From positions 1,922,001 through 1,986,000 of the forward strand of contig NZ_CP078145.1 of assembly GCF_019222765.1 (NCBI RefSeq): a stretch of 64,000 nt of DNA, read 5' to 3'. Shown here piece by piece: positions 19,146 through 25,701 of the stretch (positions within the stretch are counted from its first letter, which is position 1; the number at the start of each line of letters is the position of its first letter). Source of the stretch: Nocardia iowensis (GTDB taxonomy: Bacteria; Actinomycetota; Actinomycetes; Mycobacteriales; Mycobacteriaceae). The position numbers and the translations under genes were made by a program. The notes beneath the pieces are model-generated. The model made no database searches and was not told where the DNA came from. It saw nothing but the letters and a program-made list of their open reading frames with translations.

Positions 19146-19955
19146 ATGATTCGATTCACCAAGATGCAGGCCCTCGGCAACGACTACCTCGTGGTCGAAC
19201 CCGGCCACCTCGAGCGTCCGATCGACGGCGCTCTCGTCCGGCAGTTGTGCGACCGGCATTTCGGTATCGGGGCGGACGGGGTGCTCCTCGGTCCGACCGA
19301 ACGGATAGGCGAGAGTGGCGCCGAAACAACGATCGGTCTGCGGATCTTCAATTCCGACGGCTCCGAGTGCGAGAAGAGCGGTAACGGCTTGCGCATGTTC
19401 GCCGCGTACCTGCGCCGCAACTACCTGCCCGCCGATAAATTCGTGCTCGAGGTCTTGGCGGGCGACTGCCCGGTCGAGATCATCAGCACGGATCCGTGGG
19501 AGGTGTCGGTGGATATGGGGATGGCGGAGTCCCTCGGTGATATGGAATTGGAAACCCCCGAGGGCACGGTTATCCCCTTCCATCGCGTCGACATCGGCAA
19601 TCCGCACGCCGTCGCCTTCGTTCCGGACGCCACCGAGGAATTGGCGCGAAGTGTCGGTGCCTGGGCTGCACACCACCCCGTATTCGGTCCGCACGGCACC
19701 AACGTTCAGCTCTGCACTGCCGTCGACAGGCAAACGTTGAAACTTCAGATTTGGGAACGTGGGGCTGGCTATACGCTGGCATCGGGAAGCAGCAGCTGCG
19801 CGGCAGCGTACAGTGCTTTCCGCGCTGGATACGTCGACCGATCGGTCACGGTTACCATGCCAGGTGGCGACGTAACCGTACTCATCGACAACGATCGTAT
19901 TCATCTGCAGGGGCGCTGCGAGTTCGTCGCCCACGGCAGCACGTTTGACAGCTAG
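19146..19955 (+). CDS. DapF-fold protein with both catalytic cysteines replaced by serine
   Basis: A 269-aa two-lobed protein clearly related to diaminopimelate epimerase: it opens MIRFTKMQALGNDYLVVE and keeps DGSE, GNG, IGNPHAV, GPHGTNV and WERGAG. The two catalytic cysteines are absent. The first motif reads EKSGNG (S78 in place of Cys, where ordinary DapF has CGNG). The second reads LASGSSSC (S213 in place of Cys, where DapF has ACGSG). PLP-independent epimerisation by the classical two-thiol mechanism is therefore unlikely. Serine/threonine variants in the related proline racemase family act as dehydratases or altered epimerases, so a lyase or isomerase role on a cluster-specific amino acid is plausible (inference). 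GGAAG ribosome site upstream. Confidence 0.86.
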   Translation: MIRFTKMQALGNDYLVVEPGHLERPIDGALVRQLCDRHFGIGADGVLLGPTERIGESGAETTIGLRIFNSDGSECEKSGNGLRMFAAYLRRNYLPADKFVLEVLAGDCPVEIISTDPWEVSVDMGMAESLGDMELETPEGTVIPFHRVDIGNPHAVAFVPDATEELARSVGAWAAHHPVFGPHGTNVQLCTAVDRQTLKLQIWERGAGYTLASGSSSCAAAYSAFRAGYVDRSVTVTMPGGDVTVLIDNDRIHLQGRCEFVAHGSTFDS

Positions 19956-19986
19956 CGCCGCAAGGTGATCCGCCCACGGCCTGATC

Positions 19987-20214
19987 GTGCTGTCGGCCAA
20001 AACCGGGCAGCTGAAGACACTTCGGCGCACGTTCGCCGAGCAGGATGTCCACTCGATCGACTTCTGTGACGGCATGCTCGACGGATCGACCGAAGAACAG
20101 CTCGCCCGTGTCGCGGCGACTCCCGAGGAAGACATCATCCCGCTGTGCGTCGCGGCGTTCGGACCGGTAGACACCATCGACGCGCACACCCGCCGACTGT
20201 CACTGTGGCGATAG
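19987..20214 (+). CDS. Possible small ORF or gene fragment (75 aa)
   Basis: An open frame from GTG 19987 has coding-like composition, acidic residues and an ordered-looking sequence (VHSIDFCDGMLDGS, IIPLCVAAFGPVDTID), but no ribosome site. An in-frame TGA lies 18 nt upstream. It could be a small gene, or the C-terminal stub of a lost gene at the end of the oxidase cluster. I do not recognise it. Confidence 0.4.
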   Translation: MLSAKTGQLKTLRRTFAEQDVHSIDFCDGMLDGSTEEQLARVAATPEEDIIPLCVAAFGPVDTIDAHTRRLSLWR

Positions 20215-20246
20215 CGCGGACCGTGCAGGACGAACAGTCCTGACCG

Positions 20247-20867
20247 TCAACGCTCCTTCTGCGGCCACCACGCGCCCATGCCCAGCGCGATCAGTCTGAC
20301 CTGTTGCACCGTGCGATCGATGATGACGTCCTGCTCGCGCGACGGCGCCGAAATGTAGGCGGCGATGCCGTCGGTGACCGTCGCGACCAGCAGATCGGCG
20401 GCGATCTCCAGATCCGGTGGCGTCCAGGAGTCCAGCGCGGGGACGCGGGAAAGATCAGCGACGAGCTCGCGAACGATCAGCTGGAGTTCCAGCGCGATCG
20501 ACTTCCGCAGCGCCGCCGAGCCGCCGTGCCGTTCCCGGGTCAAGAAACCGAACAGTTCCCGCTTCGGCCCGACTTGCGCGAACACGAAACGCACCGTGTC
20601 GGACAGGCCGGCGTCCGGTTTGCGGCGCACCTCGCGTAGCGCGAGCCGCAGCGCCGTGATGCCGTCGTCGACCAGTGTCGCGCCGAGGTCGTCCAGCGAG
20701 GCGAAGTGCCGATAGAAGGCGGTCGGCACAATGCCCGCTGAGCGGGCGATTTCCCGCAGGCTCAGCGCGGCGAAACCGCGCTCGGCGGCCAGCGCCAGGG
20801 TGCCGTCCAGTAGCGCCTGTCTCGTGCGCTCCTTGCGCTCGCCTCGGGTTGCCGCCTGCTCGCTCAT
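20247..20867 (-). CDS. TetR-family regulator of the desaturase operon
   Basis: A 206-aa protein with an N-terminal TetR helix-turn-helix (RTRQALLDGTLALAAERGFAALSLREIARSAGIVPTAFYRHF, given here as the span of about residues 15-55) and an all-helical ligand domain. It is divergent from the oxidoreductase/desaturase operon (192 bp between starts), so it very likely represses that operon and itself, perhaps sensing acyl-CoA. Start ATG 20867 is preceded by TATGCT with a 7-nt gap, so the mRNA looks leaderless. Inverted repeats at 20964-20991 are the probable binding site. Confidence 0.87.
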   Translation of the reverse strand: MSEQAATRGERKERTRQALLDGTLALAAERGFAALSLREIARSAGIVPTAFYRHFASLDDLGATLVDDGITALRLALREVRRKPDAGLSDTVRFVFAQVGPKRELFGFLTRERHGGSAALRKSIALELQLIVRELVADLSRVPALDSWTPPDLEIAADLLVATVTDGIAAYISAPSREQDVIIDRTVQQVRLIALGMGAWWPQKER

Positions 20868-20963
20868 CACGGTGAGCATACATCCGTTCACCATTCGCCT
20901 AATCCCAATGTGTTGTTCGCGTCACATGTTTTGCCGGTTGACACCGGGGCCCTGCTATCAGTC

Positions 20964-20991
20964 ACACTAGTTGAGTGTACAGACGTGCACT
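20964..20991. promoter_or_regulatory. Overlapping inverted repeats between TetR gene and desaturase operon
   Basis: ACACT-AGTTG-AGTGT (20964-20978) overlaps AGTGTACagacGTGCACT (20974-20991, one mismatch between arms). They lie 70-95 nt before the ferredoxin reductase start and about 100 nt from the TetR start, a typical TetR operator position. TTGACA at 20938-20943 may be the -35 box. Confidence 0.5.
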
Positions 20992-21058
20992 GAAATTGGA
21001 ACGCAACGTCGCGGCTCCTGCAAGTCGATCAGCCCCGACAAGAGGCACGGAGTAACGA

Positions 21059-22171
21059 ATGGTGGATCTCATCAACCTGGTGCAGACCCTGACCTCGCCG
21101 CATCCGCTGGATCGGTATCTGGAACTCGTGCGCCCCACCCTCACCGCGCGGGAGATGCGCGCCGAGATCGTCCACGTCGACCGCTCGGTGCCGGGATCGG
21201 TGACGCTCACCTTGCGCCCGACCCGACAGTGGAAAGGCCACGCCGCCGGGCAGTACGTCCAGATCGGCGTGGTTATCAACGGTGTCCGGCACGCCCGCTG
21301 CTATTCGCCGGTCGGTCCGGCTGGCCGAGGCAGGCACCTCCAGCTCACCGTCAAGGCGCACCCCGACGGTCTGGTATCGCAGTACCTCTACCGCAATGCC
21401 GAGCCCGGCATGGTGGTCGACCTCGAGCCGGCCGCCGGGGTATTCCGGCTGCCCGACCCGCGCCCGGAGCGGGTGCTGTTGATCAGCGGCGGCAGCGGCA
21501 TCACGCCGGTGCTGTCGATGCTGCGCACCCTGGCCGACGAGGACTACCCGGGTGATGTCGTCTTCCTGCACTACGCGAAATCGCCCGAGGTGGTTCCGCA
21601 CCGTGCGGAACTCGACGCGATCGCCGAGCGGCACAAGAACTTTCGTATCGAGCTGCGGCACCCGTGGCGGGCCGACACCACCCGGGTCGACCCGACCGCA
21701 CCGTGGGTCGACGTGGCGCCCGCGAAGACCAGCGGGTACTTCGACTACGACGAACTGGAGCGGGTGGCGCCGTGGTTCGCCGACGCGCACACCTACGTCT
21801 GCGGCCCCCAGTCGCTGATGGCCGCGGTGCGCAAGATCTTCGAGGCCGAACAGCTCGACGACCGGCTGCACACCGAGGAATTCACCCTGTCGCTCGCGCC
21901 CGTCGACGCCGACGAGGCGTTCGGCACGGTGCGCTTCTCGGCCAGCGGCGTCGCCGCGGACAACAACGGCGCACCACTGCTGGAACAGGCCGAATCCGCC
22001 GGACTCACTCCGGAATACGGCTGCCGGATGGGAATTTGCTTCTCCTGCACCGCGGTTCGCCGCACCGGTTGCACCCGCAACCTGCGGACCGGGGAAACCG
22101 ACAGTGACCCGGATCAGCCCATCCAGCTCTGCATCAACGCGCCCGTGGGCGACGTCGACATCGACATCTGA
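21059..22171 (+). CDS. Ferredoxin reductase partner of the desaturase (Rv3230c type)
   Basis: A 370-aa FNR-like protein. The flavin domain is recognised by RCYSPVG and the NAD(P)H domain by LLISGGSGITPVLSMLR and YVCGPQSLM. A C-terminal plant-type 2Fe-2S domain has YGCRMGICFSC and a distant Cys in IQLCINAP. It passes electrons from NADPH to the acyl-CoA desaturase encoded 20 nt downstream. In M. tuberculosis the equivalent pair is Rv3230c and DesA3 (Rv3229c). ATG 21059 is preceded by GGAG. First gene of a three-gene operon. Confidence 0.92.
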   Translation: MVDLINLVQTLTSPHPLDRYLELVRPTLTAREMRAEIVHVDRSVPGSVTLTLRPTRQWKGHAAGQYVQIGVVINGVRHARCYSPVGPAGRGRHLQLTVKAHPDGLVSQYLYRNAEPGMVVDLEPAAGVFRLPDPRPERVLLISGGSGITPVLSMLRTLADEDYPGDVVFLHYAKSPEVVPHRAELDAIAERHKNFRIELRHPWRADTTRVDPTAPWVDVAPAKTSGYFDYDELERVAPWFADAHTYVCGPQSLMAAVRKIFEAEQLDDRLHTEEFTLSLAPVDADEAFGTVRFSASGVAADNNGAPLLEQAESAGLTPEYGCRMGICFSCTAVRRTGCTRNLRTGETDSDPDQPIQLCINAPVGDVDIDI

Positions 22172-22191
22172 CCAAGCAAAGGATTAATCGA

Positions 22192-23340
22192 ATGACAATC
22201 CTGACCGAAACCAAAGACGGCCCGCTGGTACTGAGCCCGGACCAGATCGAAGAACTAGGCAAGGCGCTCGACGAGCTGCGTGCCAAGACCGTCGCCGACC
22301 TGGGCGACCGCGACCGCGAATACCTGTACTCGATCATCAAGGCACAGCGTGGTTTCGAGGTCGCCGGGCGCGGCCTGATGTACCTCGGCTTCCTGCCGCC
22401 GGTCTGGCTGGCCGCCGTCGCCGCGCTGAGCGTGTCGAAGATCCTGGACAACATGGAGATCGGCCACAACGTCATGCACGGCCAGTACGACTGGATGCGT
22501 GAGCCCGGCCTGAATTCCCGTGTCTTCGAATGGGATACGGTCTGCCCGGCGGACCAGTGGAAGCACTCGCACAACTACTTGCACCACACCTACACCAACA
22601 TCCACAACAAGGACCGCGACATCGGCTACAGCATCCTGCGGATGGACGAGAGCCAGTCGTGGAACGTGCTGCGCCTCGGCCAGCCGCTGTACGCCTTCGC
22701 GCTGATGATGCTGTTCGAGTGGGGCGTGATGGGCCACGACCTCGAGGTCGAGAACGTGCTGAGCGGCAAGCGGAAATGGTCCGACGTCAAGCGATTGCTG
22801 CGCGGCCAGCTCCGCAAGGCGGGCAAGCAGGCGCTCAAGGACTACCTGGTGTTCCCGGCGCTGACCGGCCCGCTGTTCTTCAGCACCCTCGCGGGCAATG
22901 TCACCGCCAACCTGGTCCGCAACGTGTGGGCCTACTCGATCATCTTCTGCGGTCATTTCCCCACCGGCGTACAGACGTTCACCGAGGAGGAGACCGCCGA
23001 CGAGACCCGCGGCGAGTGGTACATCCGGCAGATGCTCGGCTCGGCCAATATCAGCGGCAGCAGGCTGTTCCACATCATGTCCGGCAATTTGTCGCACCAG
23101 ATCGAACACCACCTGTTCCCGGACATCCCGGCGGCCCGCTACCCGGAGATCGCACCGGAGGTCCGGGCATTGTGTGAAAAGTACGGGCTGCCGTACAACA
23201 CGGGTCCGTTGGGCAAGCAGATCGGCTCGGTGTGGTGGAAGATTTGCAAGCTCGCACTGCCGCCGAGCTTGGTCAAGAGCGAATCGTCTCCCGGTGTTAT
23301 TGTGATGCGTCAGCGAAAGGCAAGCGAAGTGGGCGTGTGA
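22192..23340 (+). CDS. desA3: Membrane fatty acyl-CoA desaturase (DesA3 type)
   Basis: A 382-aa membrane diiron desaturase. The three histidine boxes are HNVMH (92-96), HNYLHH (127-132) and HQIEHH (302-307), with hydrophobic segments in between. The family introduces a delta-9 double bond into stearoyl-CoA, as DesA3 of mycobacteria does. Start ATG 22192 has AAAGGA upstream. It follows its reductase partner and directly precedes a 108-aa gene. The C-terminal ~35 residues after the last box (ending RQRKASEVGV) are variable. In M. tuberculosis the DesA3 C-terminus is reported to act as a degradation signal. Confidence 0.92.
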   Translation: MTILTETKDGPLVLSPDQIEELGKALDELRAKTVADLGDRDREYLYSIIKAQRGFEVAGRGLMYLGFLPPVWLAAVAALSVSKILDNMEIGHNVMHGQYDWMREPGLNSRVFEWDTVCPADQWKHSHNYLHHTYTNIHNKDRDIGYSILRMDESQSWNVLRLGQPLYAFALMMLFEWGVMGHDLEVENVLSGKRKWSDVKRLLRGQLRKAGKQALKDYLVFPALTGPLFFSTLAGNVTANLVRNVWAYSIIFCGHFPTGVQTFTEEETADETRGEWYIRQMLGSANISGSRLFHIMSGNLSHQIEHHLFPDIPAARYPEIAPEVRALCEKYGLPYNTGPLGKQIGSVWWKICKLALPPSLVKSESSPGVIVMRQRKASEVGV

Positions 23341-23667
23341 ATGATCGGGAAATTCGAAAGTAACAAGGACCTCATTCAGGAATTGACGTCTTCCGGCGCG
23401 AAGCATGTCGGCAATATCGCCGGTATCATCGCGGGCACCGTCGCGGAGGTCACCAAGGAGATCGGTGATTGGTTCACCGACGCGATCGAGATGAACGAGG
23501 CCGCCGCGGCCGCCCGGCGTGATGCCCAAGCGCGGCGGGAGGCAGATCTCGAGCACGACGATCAGGAACCGCAGGCGCCGAAGCCGACGGTCGCCGATCC
23601 GGTGACCACCGAGACGTCGTTCGTCGACGCCGAGGTGGTCGAGCCGGGGGTCGACGAGACCCGCTGA
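23341..23667 (+). CDS. 108-aa unknown protein of the desaturase operon
   Basis: The ATG follows the desaturase stop with no intervening base, so it must be cotranslated. Residues 1-45 form an amphipathic helical stretch with a small hydrophobic patch (VGNIAGIIAGTVAEVT) that could associate with membrane. Residues 50-108 are highly charged, Ala/Glu/Pro-rich and probably disordered. I do not recognise the family. A helper that anchors or stabilises the desaturase complex is a reasonable guess from the position only. Its TGA abuts the stop of the convergent DUF4254 gene (TGATCA). Confidence 0.75.
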   Translation: MIGKFESNKDLIQELTSSGAKHVGNIAGIIAGTVAEVTKEIGDWFTDAIEMNEAAAAARRDAQARREADLEHDDQEPQAPKPTVADPVTTETSFVDAEVVEPGVDETR

Positions 23668-24195
23668 TCACCACACCGGCAGCCGGCGCCGGTGCTCGGC
23701 GACATCGGTGATGAGGTCCCGGTATCCGTCGGTCAGTTCGGCGAGCCTGCACCACTGCAGGTGGGCTTCCCCGTCCACCTGCACGGTGTGTGCCTGCCGC
23801 CGCGGTGTCTTTCGCAAAGCCCGTTGTGCCGCAACCCATTTCGCGGCCAGCCGGTCGATCACCGCGCCGAGCGTCTCGGTATGCAGCGAGGCGCCGCCGC
23901 GGTGCTCGATATTGTCGGCCACCCACGCGTCGATCCGTCCGATGAGTTCGGCCCGATCTCGATCGATGTCCTCGACCAATTTGCTGCACGCCGCGACCCG
24001 CCCGCTGGCGGCGTCCGGTGCGTGCGCCGCTTCGACCGTCTTGTGCCGTCGCTCATGGCATTCGACGAGTTCGCGCGCCGCCCGCAGCACGATGTGCTTG
24101 TGCCGGTTCGGATCGTCGCGGAAGGCGCGCAATAGTTCCATGGGTGATGGCAGCTCTTCGGTCCCGATACGGACTGCTGCGAATTCGGTCGGCAT
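23668..24195 (-). CDS. DUF4254-domain protein
   Basis: A 175-aa soluble helical protein. The segment ELLRAFRDDPNRHKHIVLRA and following ARELVECHERRH match the DUF4254 domain of actinobacteria, whose function is unknown. His/Arg-rich helices and RIDAWVADNIEHRGGA follow. ATG 24195 (MPTEFAAV) is chosen because the long upstream extension is low-complexity and not protein-like. It stands alone, converging with the desaturase operon, with stop codons back to back. Confidence 0.75.
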   Translation of the reverse strand: MPTEFAAVRIGTEELPSPMELLRAFRDDPNRHKHIVLRAARELVECHERRHKTVEAAHAPDAASGRVAACSKLVEDIDRDRAELIGRIDAWVADNIEHRGGASLHTETLGAVIDRLAAKWVAAQRALRKTPRRQAHTVQVDGEAHLQWCRLAELTDGYRDLITDVAEHRRRLPVW

Positions 24196-24459
24196 ATGCG
24201 CACACCCCTGCGGTAACGATCCATTGGATGCGCCAGGGCCGAGGGGGATTTCGGGGAGGGGCACCCCTCGGCTCCGGCGCAGCCCCGAGCTCGGACGTCG
24301 CCCCCCACAGTCCACCAGCACGGCAAAGAAACCGGGAAATCCGCGACGATGCGATGAGGAAGACGCCCCGAGAAATCGGGACTCTTTCAGGAAAGCGCGG
24401 TTGCCTAATCGGCGCAATAGTATGGTGTACGAATCCGAAAGCCGCTTGTAAATTGTTAT

Positions 24460-24474
24460 GATCCGTCACGGATC
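24460..24474. repeat. Perfect palindrome GATCCGT-C-ACGGATC
   Basis: 7-bp arms around a single central base in the divergent intergenic region; a possible regulator site. No candidate regulator is identified. Confidence 0.4.
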
Positions 24475-24568
24475 GGTCACATCAGTGCACCGTCGCCGAG
24501 GCCGACATGAAGACATGAGCGCATGGGCAGCAACCGATTCGGCGCGGCGGCTGCGCGGCGTCGTTGGA

Positions 24569-24574
24569 TAGGCT
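24569..24574 (+). promoter_or_regulatory. -10 box of a leaderless small gene
   Basis: TAGGCT, 7 nt, then ATG at 24582, with no ribosome site between. Same sequence and spacing as before the UMF1 transporter at 11597. Confidence 0.5.
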
Positions 24575-24581
24575 AACCTCG

Positions 24582-24908
24582 ATGTTCGTGCCCGCCTACG
24601 TGTCTTCACCCGAGCTGACATTCGGGTTCATGTTCGCGCTAGAAGACCCCGAGCGAATCGGCGAGGTGGTCCGCACCCTCATCGTGCGCAAGACCGTATC
24701 GGTCTTCCGTCTGGCCAGACTCTCCGACGACGACGGGCCGCCCGAGCGCTATGTGGTGAACTGGGCCGCCATACCCCAGATTTCGATCACCACCGCCGTG
24801 CCCGACACCGACGAGCTGCAGGCGCAACGGATCATGCTGGTCAACGCGTTCCTCAGCGAGGATGGCGAAGTAAGCCTGTACTCGGCGCAGGGGAGCGGGC
24901 CGGGCTAG
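24582..24908 (+). CDS. 108-aa unknown protein
   Basis: A soluble protein opening MFVPAYVSSPELTFGFMFAL. It has an alpha/beta-looking pattern (VSVFRLARLSDDD, YVVNWAAIPQISI) and no cysteines, signal peptide or membrane segment. The start is supported by a leaderless -10 box. It converges with a TetR gene, and the two stops overlap by 4 bp (CTAG-type overlap at 24905-24908). I do not recognise the family; the high-GC codon bias is good. Confidence 0.65.
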   Translation: MFVPAYVSSPELTFGFMFALEDPERIGEVVRTLIVRKTVSVFRLARLSDDDGPPERYVVNWAAIPQISITTAVPDTDELQAQRIMLVNAFLSEDGEVSLYSAQGSGPG

Positions 24909-25570
24909 TCGTCCTGCCATTCCGGAACACCGAAGAGCGCCATGGTGATCTGGTACAGATGTCCACTCAGCGTCGGCAGTGCCTGTGGTCCGGGACCCTC
25001 CAGGCAATCGCGGATGCGATCGTCCACGGCGCCGATGAGCGCGTCGAAGATGTCCGCCGGAATGTCCACCGGAATATCGCCTGCGGCGCGGCCGATCCGG
25101 AAGGCCGCGCGCATCCGGTTCGCCAGCAGCGTTTTCATCTGACGGCGCTGTTCGGCGACGATCGGGCCTGCCACCAGGCATTCGATATGCAGCGCGCGGG
25201 CATAGATGCCGTTGTCGGCCAGCACCTGCAGATAGGTCTGCAGCGTCGTGCGAATGAGTGCCCGCCACTCGGCGCGCGGCGTGGCCTGCACGCTGGTGTC
25301 CAACTCGCTGAGCACCAGTCCGACCGCGGCTTCGAAGGCCTCGGCGAAGCAGTCGTCCCGGCCGCGGAACAGCTCGTAGAAGGTGCGCCGCGAGACGGTG
25401 GCGCGGGCCACGATATCGCCGACCGTCGTTGCCGCGTAACCGCGTTCGGCGACCGCCTCCAACACCCCCAGATACATCCGCATGCGCTGCGAATGAGCGA
25501 CCGCCTCCGGCGCCATGCCGTGGGTGCCGCGTGGCAGGCGACCGCGATCGACACCGGCTTCGAGTCCCAT
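24905..25570 (-). CDS. TetR-family transcriptional regulator
   Basis: A 221-aa protein with an N-terminal extension and a TetR helix-turn-helix (VAERGYAATTVGDIVARA, then VSRRTFYELF) around residues 35-75, followed by a helical ligand domain. Divergent from the CocE-type secreted hydrolase (131 bp between starts), its likely target. Start ATG 25570 is preceded by TATCCT with a 6-nt gap, so the transcript appears leaderless. Confidence 0.85.
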   Translation of the reverse strand: MGLEAGVDRGRLPRGTHGMAPEAVAHSQRMRMYLGVLEAVAERGYAATTVGDIVARATVSRRTFYELFRGRDDCFAEAFEAAVGLVLSELDTSVQATPRAEWRALIRTTLQTYLQVLADNGIYARALHIECLVAGPIVAEQRRQMKTLLANRMRAAFRIGRAAGDIPVDIPADIFDALIGAVDDRIRDCLEGPGPQALPTLSGHLYQITMALFGVPEWQDD

Positions 25571-25701
25571 TCCCCGAGGATAGCCACCGCTCGGCAGTGA
25601 CCAGGGTCATACTTGCCCGCCCGCTGTGGTCCCCGTTACTCTCGCATCCACCATAGGTACGGCAGTGTTTTTAAGTGGTTCAGCAGGAGAGGTCGAGGTC
25701 G

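Larger units (their letters stand above)
24196..24581. other. Intergenic region between two divergent unknown genes
   Basis: 386 bp with no convincing gene. It contains the perfect palindrome GATCCGT-C-ACGGATC (24460-24474) beside TATGAT, and near its right end a TAGGCT box serving the next gene. The left part is GC-rich without recognisable signals. Confidence 0.5.

Noticed and set aside
22255..23556. A 433-codon minus-strand frame opposite the desaturase
   Set aside because: Shadow of desA3, whose three histidine boxes are intact.
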